A DNA stretch of 64,000 nucleotides from NCBI RefSeq assembly GCF_018760735.1, contig NZ_JAHHZN010000003.1:310001-374000 (forward strand), written 5' to 3'. The notes under the pieces are model-generated. The model saw only the letters and a program-made list of their open reading frames with translations. It was not told the origin of the DNA and made no database searches. Both the position numbers and the translations under genes were made by a program. Each line of letters begins with the position of its first letter. Positions within the stretch are counted from its first letter, which is position 1. This DNA is from Hymenobacter piscis (GTDB lineage Bacteria > Bacteroidota > Bacteroidia > Cytophagales > Hymenobacteraceae). This document shows, one piece after another, positions 58,348 to 64,000 of this stretch.

Positions 58348-60132
58348 CTACAGGAAGTTGGGACGGTCCAGCTTTTTGGCGATGCGGTAGGCGGCATTCA
58401 CCAAGCCCACGTGGCTGTAGGCCTGGGGGAAGTTACCCCACTGCGAGCCGGTTTTAGCGTCCACGTCCTCACTCAGCAGGCCGAGGTGGTTGGTGTAGGT
58501 GAGCAGTTTTTCGAATTCCGTAATGGCCTCTTCCACCCGGCCCACGCAGGCCAGGGCTTCTACGTACCAGAAGGAACAGATGAGGAAGGTGGTTTCGGGC
58601 GTGCCGAAGTCGTCGGCGTGGCGGTAGCGGTAGAACAGGCCCTCGGGCGTTTTAAGCTCCTTTTCCAGGGCCACCAAGTGCTGTCGGGCCCGCTCGGAAG
58701 CCGGGTCGAGGTAGCCCATCATAATCAGCTGGATGGTGCTGGCGTCGAGGTGGGGCGAGCCGATGGCGTTGGTGTACGCCTGCCAGTCGGGGCTGTAGCA
58801 CTGCTCAATCCGCTCGGCGGCGGCCTCATTGAGGCGGGTGGCCAGAGCCTCCATTTCGGCGTTGCCGAGGGCCCGGGCCATCTGGCGGGCGGCGTGGCTG
58901 CCGGCCCAGTGGAAGAGGTAGGTGTAGCAGTGGTACTGGGCCAGGTTGCGGAACTCCCAGAGGCCGGCGTCGGGCTGGTCCATGGTGGTCTCAATCAGAC
59001 GCAGCGCCTCGAACACCAGCTTTTCGGGATTGCGTTGCTCGGGGTTCACAAAGCGCGAGTCCACGTAGAGCGGCAGCAGGGCCACCAGCACCTGTCCGTA
59101 CACGTCGTTCTGCACGTGGGTGTAGGCGTCGTTGCCGATGCGCACGGGCTGGTTGCCCAGGTAGCCGGCCAGGGGCAGTTCCTCCTCCACCAGCTGCGAG
59201 GTGCCGCTGATACCGTACAGGGGCTGGTATTTGTCCTGGATGCTGGTGGAGATGTTGGCGATGTAGTGGAAGTAGCGCTCCAGCTCCTCGAAGTGGCCGA
59301 TGTTGTTGAAGGCCGTGAGCGTGTAGAACGTGTCGCGCATCCAGCAGTAGCGGTAGTCCCAGTTGCGGGTACTGCCGGGCGCCTCGGGCAGACTGGTGGT
59401 GCTGGCCGCAATAATGGCCCCGGTATCCTCGTACTGGTGCACCTTGAGGGCCAGCGCCGACCGGATGACGGCTTCCTGGTGGAAGTTGCTGATGCTGGTA
59501 CTCTTCACCCAGGTGCGCCAGTATGCTATGGTGCTGCGCAGAAACCGTTCCGCCGTGCTTTCCAGTGGGGCCTCCAGCGGGGCACCATAGGTGAGTACGA
59601 GGTACTTGGTTTCGTTGAGGCCGAAGCCTTCCTCGTCGAGCACGTAGGTGAGCGGGATGTTGGTGGTGAGGCGGATTTCTTCCTCCATGCCCAGAAAGGC
59701 AATGTGGTTGGAGCTGCGGCGGCGGCTCAGCTCCTGGCGGCCGTAGTCGGCCACGGGGCGGCAGGCTACTTTCACGCGGGGCGTGCCGCTAAGGGGCTCC
59801 ACCTTGCGAATGAACATCAGGGGCTTGTAGTACCGCTCGTACTGCGAGAAGCGCGGGGCGAAGTCGGTGACGCGGTAGCGGCCCTCGGCGGTGGTAATTT
59901 CGGTGGCCAGCACGTTGGTGTTGGGCAGGTAGTACTGCCGGCTCTGGAAGCCGCCCTGCGTAACGGGCCGGATGCTGTACTCGCCGCCCTTGTCCTCATC
60001 GAGCAGGCTCCCGAACACGAAGCTGCTGTCGAAGCGGGGCCAGCACAGCCAGCGCACGGCCGTATCGGTCCCGATCAGGCCCAGAAAGGCGCAGTTGCCG
60101 ATCAGGCCCATATCGTAGGTATGTTTCATCAT
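58348..60132 (-). CDS. Cytoplasmic GH15 glucoamylase/trehalase-like protein
   Basis: The 594-residue protein has no signal peptide and matches bacterial GH15: GLIGNCAFLGLIG at the start, an N-terminal beta domain, RNWDYRYCWMRDTFYTL with its acidic residue, and a later GLWEFRN. A QWGNFPQAYSHVGLVNAA C-terminal motif completes the pattern. GH15 includes glucoamylases and, in actinobacteria, trehalases. Beside otsAB a trehalose-related role is plausible, but dextrin hydrolysis is equally possible. It converges with otsAB across the IS. Confidence 0.9.
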   Translation of the reverse strand: MMKHTYDMGLIGNCAFLGLIGTDTAVRWLCWPRFDSSFVFGSLLDEDKGGEYSIRPVTQGGFQSRQYYLPNTNVLATEITTAEGRYRVTDFAPRFSQYERYYKPLMFIRKVEPLSGTPRVKVACRPVADYGRQELSRRRSSNHIAFLGMEEEIRLTTNIPLTYVLDEEGFGLNETKYLVLTYGAPLEAPLESTAERFLRSTIAYWRTWVKSTSISNFHQEAVIRSALALKVHQYEDTGAIIAASTTSLPEAPGSTRNWDYRYCWMRDTFYTLTAFNNIGHFEELERYFHYIANISTSIQDKYQPLYGISGTSQLVEEELPLAGYLGNQPVRIGNDAYTHVQNDVYGQVLVALLPLYVDSRFVNPEQRNPEKLVFEALRLIETTMDQPDAGLWEFRNLAQYHCYTYLFHWAGSHAARQMARALGNAEMEALATRLNEAAAERIEQCYSPDWQAYTNAIGSPHLDASTIQLIMMGYLDPASERARQHLVALEKELKTPEGLFYRYRHADDFGTPETTFLICSFWYVEALACVGRVEEAITEFEKLLTYTNHLGLLSEDVDAKTGSQWGNFPQAYSHVGLVNAAYRIAKKLDRPNFL

Positions 60133-60333
60133 AGAAAAAGGGGTTACAACGAGAACGTGAGGGCCGCCGTCGCAGCAACGGTCCGGTTCCGTTTACCGTT
60201 TCCGGCCCCGGCGGGTTATGCGCCGGTACCACGTGGCGCACTACCCGCCCCCCCCGGACCGGGCCGGCCGAAAAACAATTGCCCTGATTCTGTTTTACTT
60301 AGCCTGTTTCTGCATTTTTTTTAGGCCGGCCGC

Positions 60334-60363
60334 TTGCCCCGAATGAGTTGAGCCGTATCTTTG
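60334..60363 (+). promoter_or_regulatory. tRNA-Glu promoter, copy 2 (TTG-N19-TATCTTTG)
   Basis: TTG at 60334-60336 and TATCTTTG at 60356-60363 are again spaced by 19 bases although the spacer sequence differs from copy 1. The start of the duplicated block coincides with the -7 box. Confidence 0.9.
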
Positions 60364-60399
60364 CACCACCAAAACGGAAAAACGCTTCCGCTTTTAACT

Positions 60400-60471
60400 G
60401 GTCCGTTCGTCTAGGGGTTAGGACAGTAGATTTTCATTCTACCAACAGGGGTTCGATTCCCCTACGGACTA
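60400..60471 (+). tRNA. tRNA-Glu (anticodon TTC), copy 2
   Basis: The 72-nt sequence is identical to the tRNA at 50517, with anticodon loop TTTTCAT. The 36-nt leader between promoter and tRNA is also the same except for one T-to-C change, while the flanks and the terminator differ. Confidence 0.97.
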
Positions 60472-60474
60472 CAC

Positions 60475-60508
60475 AAAAGGCTTTTCGCACTGCGCGGAAA
60501 GCCTTTTT
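60475..60508 (+). terminator. Terminator after tRNA-Glu copy 2
   Basis: The hairpin AAAGGCTTTTCGC / GCGCGGAAAGCCTTT (imperfect near the loop) ends in TTTTT, directly after the tRNA. It is unlike the terminator of copy 1. Confidence 0.88.
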
Positions 60509-60588
60509 GCGTTTTGGTCCGGCCCGGGCGGGCGCTAATTTTCCCACGAAAACCGCCCTGCCGCGTGCAACTGCCCGCCCCCGAATCC

Positions 60589-60596
60589 TACCTTTG
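60589..60596 (+). promoter_or_regulatory. TACCTTTG -7 box for the exported unknown protein
   Basis: An exact TAnnTTTG match, followed by CGCG as at 1941. It lies 43 bp before the GTG at 60640, which supports that start. The -33 region has no clear TTG. Confidence 0.6.
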
Positions 60597-60639
60597 CGCG
60601 GCTGCCGGTGGGTCGGGAGCCGTTTTCCCTGTTTTTGCC

Positions 60640-62808
60640 GTGTTTAACTTATCCGGAATTCGTGGGCGGTGGGGCCTGCTGGTCCTGACGTTGATGCTAT
60701 GTGGGGCCACGCAGGCCTGGGCCCAGCGCCCGCCCCTGCTGCGGGAGTTGAGTCTGCGCACCGATACCTCCACCTTCAGCCTGAGCCGCCATTCGGTGCT
60801 GGTGCAGAACGAGCCCCACCTCTACTTCTACTATCATCAGGAAGACGAAACGGCCGAGCTGCGGGTGTACCCCACGGCCCGGGCCGGCAGCGCCCTGCGC
60901 CTGCAACGCTCCGCCGACTTCACCCTGCTCGACTCGCTCACGCCCATGGAGGGCGGGCAGTACTACCGGGCCAAGCTACGGTTCAAGGAGTTGAGCGGCA
61001 ACCGGTTTCTGAGCCTGACGTTTCGCCAGCCGTCGGATTCGGCCAGCTTCGCGCCCCAGACCCAGACGGTAAAGCTGCTGCCCGTCACGCGCACCACCCT
61101 CGAATTCCGCCCCGCCGATACGGAGCTGTTCGTGGGCGAGGAGAAGGTGTTCGAGTTCAGCAGCAACAACCCCAAAAACATCCGCGTCAGCACCGAGTGG
61201 ACCCGGGGCCAGGACATCGACTACCGCCTGGAGCAGGAAAAGGGCACCCTGCGCCTGCACGTGCTGCCCAACGCCCTGGGCACCCGCGCCCTGGTGCTGC
61301 GCCCCCAGACCGAGCGGCCCTTCCTCACCGACAACAACCGCCGCGTGACCTACGCGCTGCCTTCGCTGCGCCAGGAGTTCATCGTGAAAGCCTCCCGGCT
61401 GCGGTTTCTGAGCGTCGATAAAAAGGAAATTACCCTCGATGAGGACTCGCGCCGCAAGGGCGTGGAGCTGATTCTCGATAACGGGCGCACCTTCAACCTC
61501 AAGCGGACCTACCGCATCGAGGACCAGGAGGAAGCCGGCGGGGCCCTGATTGCCGAGCTGTTTACGCGCCAGTACCTGACCAACGACCGGGTGCTGTGCT
61601 GGCTGCGCGTGTACAACACCCACCGCCAGACCGATAGCTACCTCTACATCAAGGAAAACGACCAGGCCAAGTACATCACCAACTTCAACATTTCGCCTAA
61701 AACGGCCATTACGGCCGTGAGCGTGCGCCACCGCGGCGGCGACTGGACCAGCAACACGGCCGTGAACCCCGGCGAAACCCTGGACGTGCGCCTGGAGGGC
61801 GAATCGCTGCTGCGGGGCCGGTTTCACTTCGAGGACGTGCGCGTGATTCCCTCCGACTCCAGCGTGCGCTCCGACGCGGCGGTGGTGTACCGGATTCAGG
61901 TGCCCGTGACGTTCGACAAGAAGCGCATTACCATTTTCAACGCCGGCCAGGCCACCGGCCAGACGCTGGCCGTGCGGGAGTTTCAGCGCCCCCACCCCCT
62001 CGATTTCGTGGGCGTGACCTTCGGCGAAGCGCCCCGGCCCGTGACCCGCCTCAACGGCCCCATCCTCTACGACCGCACCATCCGCGACGTGGTGTTCAGC
62101 TTCAACTCGGGCGCCATCGACGAAGAGCAGCAGCTCTACGGCAAGCAGTACCTGACCTTTGAAATCCGGACCCAGAACGCCAAGGGCGACCTGATTGAAA
62201 CGCGCACCATCGACAACGTGGTGGTGTGCCCCGACGGCAACTCGGTGCGGGCCGCCTTCTACCAGGACAAGCAGTGCCAGGTGGGCAACCTGAGCCTCAA
62301 CAACCTCCTGAGCTCCCGCAAAACCTACGACCTCGACGACTGGAGCAAAATCATCATCACCATCCGGCACACCCAGGCCCAGTACCAGGAGCCGGGCTTT
62401 ACCCAGCGCCTGGAGCTGGTGCTGCAGCGCCGCGTCAAGTTCGATATCGACATCAGCTTTCCGGCTGGCCTGCTCACCAAGCAGCTCACCGGCTCGGTGG
62501 ACAAGAACAACTACGGGGCCTTCAGCGGCATCAGCCTGGCCACGCTGGCTCAGTTCAGCTTCTACAACCCCAACAAAATCAACAAGCTGCGCCCCTACAA
62601 GGTGGGCGCGGGCTTCGTGGCCCTGAACGCGTTCAACCTCAACAACGAAAACCAGAACCGCGACCTGGGCCTGGTGGTGCTGGGCTCGGTGTACCCTACG
62701 CGCTCCGATGCCAAGCTCACCTTCCCGCTTTACCTGGGCGGGGGCTACCTGATGAACAACGGTAACTTCTTCTTTCTCTTCGGGCCCGGAATTGGCGTGC
62801 GGCTGTAG
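60640..62808 (+). CDS. Large exported protein of unknown function, conserved-looking
   Basis: From the GTG at 60640 the 722-residue product has a good signal peptide (LLVLTLMLCGATQAWAQ). The rest is beta-rich and charged, without a family that can be named. Notable parts are SSNNPKNIRVSTEW near residue 165, NFNISPKTAITAV near 345, and a C-terminal 120 residues with glycine- and aromatic-rich strands (VGAGFVALNAFNLNN, LYLGGGYLMNNGNFFFLFGPG) that look like the end of an outer-membrane barrel. No T9SS sorting domain is seen. An earlier GTG (60514) lies before the promoter box and was rejected. Confidence 0.75.
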   Translation: MFNLSGIRGRWGLLVLTLMLCGATQAWAQRPPLLRELSLRTDTSTFSLSRHSVLVQNEPHLYFYYHQEDETAELRVYPTARAGSALRLQRSADFTLLDSLTPMEGGQYYRAKLRFKELSGNRFLSLTFRQPSDSASFAPQTQTVKLLPVTRTTLEFRPADTELFVGEEKVFEFSSNNPKNIRVSTEWTRGQDIDYRLEQEKGTLRLHVLPNALGTRALVLRPQTERPFLTDNNRRVTYALPSLRQEFIVKASRLRFLSVDKKEITLDEDSRRKGVELILDNGRTFNLKRTYRIEDQEEAGGALIAELFTRQYLTNDRVLCWLRVYNTHRQTDSYLYIKENDQAKYITNFNISPKTAITAVSVRHRGGDWTSNTAVNPGETLDVRLEGESLLRGRFHFEDVRVIPSDSSVRSDAAVVYRIQVPVTFDKKRITIFNAGQATGQTLAVREFQRPHPLDFVGVTFGEAPRPVTRLNGPILYDRTIRDVVFSFNSGAIDEEQQLYGKQYLTFEIRTQNAKGDLIETRTIDNVVVCPDGNSVRAAFYQDKQCQVGNLSLNNLLSSRKTYDLDDWSKIIITIRHTQAQYQEPGFTQRLELVLQRRVKFDIDISFPAGLLTKQLTGSVDKNNYGAFSGISLATLAQFSFYNPNKINKLRPYKVGAGFVALNAFNLNNENQNRDLGLVVLGSVYPTRSDAKLTFPLYLGGGYLMNNGNFFFLFGPGIGVRL

Positions 62809-62832
62809 CCAGAAGCTGGGGCCGCCAGTCAG

Positions 62833-62872
62833 GACCCGCGGACGGTGGTGTAGCCTCCTTCCGCGGGTCTTG
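62833..62872 (+). terminator. Possible terminator after the exported unknown
   Basis: A perfect 10-bp stem GACCCGCGGA / TCCGCGGGTC with a 17-base loop is followed only by TTGT, so it is a weak candidate. Confidence 0.5.
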
Positions 62873-62939
62873 TCGTGGACGGGCCGCGAAACTTATTGCG
62901 CCACCCCGCGCTTGTACCCGGCTACCTCTTCCCCTCGGC

Positions 62940-64000
62940 ATGAAACTGCTCTACTCCTACCTGCGCCACTACCGGGGCCTGCTGGCCCTGGCTCTGCTGC
63001 TGGCCGCCGTCAACCAGGTTTTTTCCCTGCTCGACCCCTACATCTTCCGCCAGATTATCGACCGCCACGTGGTGAAAGCCGGGGCCAGCGTGCTCGAAAC
63101 CGGCTTCTGGAATTTCCTGATGGGCGGGGCCGGTCTGCTGATTCTGCAGGCCATGGGCGTGGCCATGGTGAGCCGTATCGCCAAGAACTTCCAGGACTAC
63201 TACACCAACGTCATCACCCAGCGCCTGGGGGCCGAGCTCTACTCCGACGGCCTGCGCCACTCCCTGGAACTGCCCTACCAGGTGTTCGAGGACCAGCGCT
63301 CGGGCGAAACCCTGGGCAAGCTCCAGAAAGTGCGCACCGACGTGGAAAAGCTCATTCAGAGCTTCGTCAACATCCTGTTCATCTCCCTGGTGGGTATCGT
63401 GTTTGTGACCTGGTACGCCCTGAGCGTGTACTGGCCCATTGCGGTGGTCTACTTTCTGACCATTCCCCTGCTGGGCTCCCTGAGCTTGTTTCTGAGCAAG
63501 CGCATCAAGGTGATTCAGAAGACAATTGTGGCCGAAACCACGGCCCTGGCCGGCTCCACCACCGAGAGCCTGCGCAACATTGAGCTCATTAAAAGCCTGG
63601 GGCTGGCCCAGCAGGAAACCCTGCGCCTGAATGCCACGACCGAGAAAATCCTGAAGCTGGAGCTGCGCAAGGTGCGCTACCTGCGCTCCTTGTCGTTTGT
63701 GCAGGGCACGTTCGTGAACCTGATGCGCAACGTGATTCTGCTCATGCTGCTGTTTCTGGTGGTGCGCCAGACGATTTCGGTGGGCGAGTTCTTCTCGTTC
63801 TTCATTTACTCCTTCGCCATTTTCGGGCCTTTGCAGGAGATGGGCACCATCATCAACATCTACCGCGAAACGGAGGCCTCCCTGGCCAACTACCAGCAGA
63901 TTCTCGACACGCCCAAGGAAGTCAAGCCAGCCCACCCCAAAACCGTGGAGCACATCGAAACCCTGGCCTTCGACGACGTGCATTTCCAGCACCTCACGGC
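62940..64000 (+). CDS. ABC-type exporter, fused membrane and ATPase type (3' part beyond window)
   Basis: The frame is open from the ATG at 62940 to the window end, with 353 visible residues. Six membrane segments of an ABC exporter are present (YLRHYRGLLALALLLAAVNQ, then about 60-85, 140-190, 260-300), with GETLGKLQKVRTDVEKLI and TTESLRNIELIKSLGL coupling helices. The last visible part, LAFDDVHFQHLT, is the start of the nucleotide-binding domain, so the ATPase motifs are outside. It probably forms a dimer that exports lipid or drug; substrate unknown. Confidence 0.92.
   Translation, partial: MKLLYSYLRHYRGLLALALLLAAVNQVFSLLDPYIFRQIIDRHVVKAGASVLETGFWNFLMGGAGLLILQAMGVAMVSRIAKNFQDYYTNVITQRLGAELYSDGLRHSLELPYQVFEDQRSGETLGKLQKVRTDVEKLIQSFVNILFISLVGIVFVTWYALSVYWPIAVVYFLTIPLLGSLSLFLSKRIKVIQKTIVAETTALAGSTTESLRNIELIKSLGLAQQETLRLNATTEKILKLELRKVRYLRSLSFVQGTFVNLMRNVILLMLLFLVVRQTISVGEFFSFFIYSFAIFGPLQEMGTIINIYRETEASLANYQQILDTPKEVKPAHPKTVEHIETLAFDDVHFQHLT

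Overview
The window comes from a high-G+C member of the Bacteroidota, most likely Hymenobacter or a close relative in the Cytophagales. The signs are TAnnTTTG-type -7 promoter boxes (often TACCTTTGCG or TATCTTTG), type IX secretion (T9SS) C-terminal sorting domains on secreted enzymes, FHS-family sugar porters, a TIGR02757 protein, a DUF547 lipoprotein, and GH97 and GH30 enzymes. Almost all genes are GC-rich; one small gene near 26.1-26.5 kb is strikingly AT-rich. Genus assignment is inference; no rRNA is present.

Layout. 0-3.4 kb: edge of a probable GT-C glycosyltransferase, a YihY/BrkB membrane protein, a DbpA-like DEAD-box helicase. 3.9-13.1 kb: a glucan-degradation block (FHS sugar porter, GH30, GH5 with ricin-like and T9SS domains, second GH30, and a facing GH3 beta-glucosidase). 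13.5-22.5 kb: small phosphatase, MtfA-like and M2-family peptidases, GAF and pirin genes, an XRE-S24 regulator, RecQ, and a Cys-rich copper-storage-like protein. 22.6-32.7 kb: periplasmic GH13, an rRNA methyltransferase, the AT-rich orphan, Gfo/Idh/MocA oxidoreductase, DUF1810, aquaporin, second FHS porter, a Brp/Blh carotene dioxygenase, DUF547. 33-44.5 kb: murB, two tandem secreted OB-fold/FN3 proteins (one with a PLD nuclease and T9SS tail), rlmF, mutS2, TIGR02757, LysM, kdsB. 44.6-50.6 kb: GH97, DUF1622, SUI1, lipid kinase, GAPDH, tRNA-Glu. 50.7-60.5 kb: MarR-MFS pair, and a trehalose/alpha-glucan cluster (GH133-like enzyme, otsA-otsB fusion, GH15) cut by an IS982-family element, then a second tRNA-Glu. 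60.6-64 kb: a large exported protein of unknown function and the start of an ABC exporter.

The most unusual content is between genes. At least nine copies of a roughly 95-140 bp palindromic element (GTCATNCNGAGC...GAAGGATC arms) fill intergenic gaps. They fall into two subfamilies, each with a conserved loop, and the arms show compensatory changes between copies. Several copies also look like bidirectional terminators, and one supplies the stop codon of kdsB. Around them lie short direction-biased micro-repeats (GTGAG, AATGTG, TGGCAAC, GGATTAG, CACATTGCC words), sometimes arranged as long inverted repeats that occupy a whole intergenic region. No enzyme that could mobilise these elements is encoded here. 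No CRISPR array, prophage or recognisable defence operon was seen.
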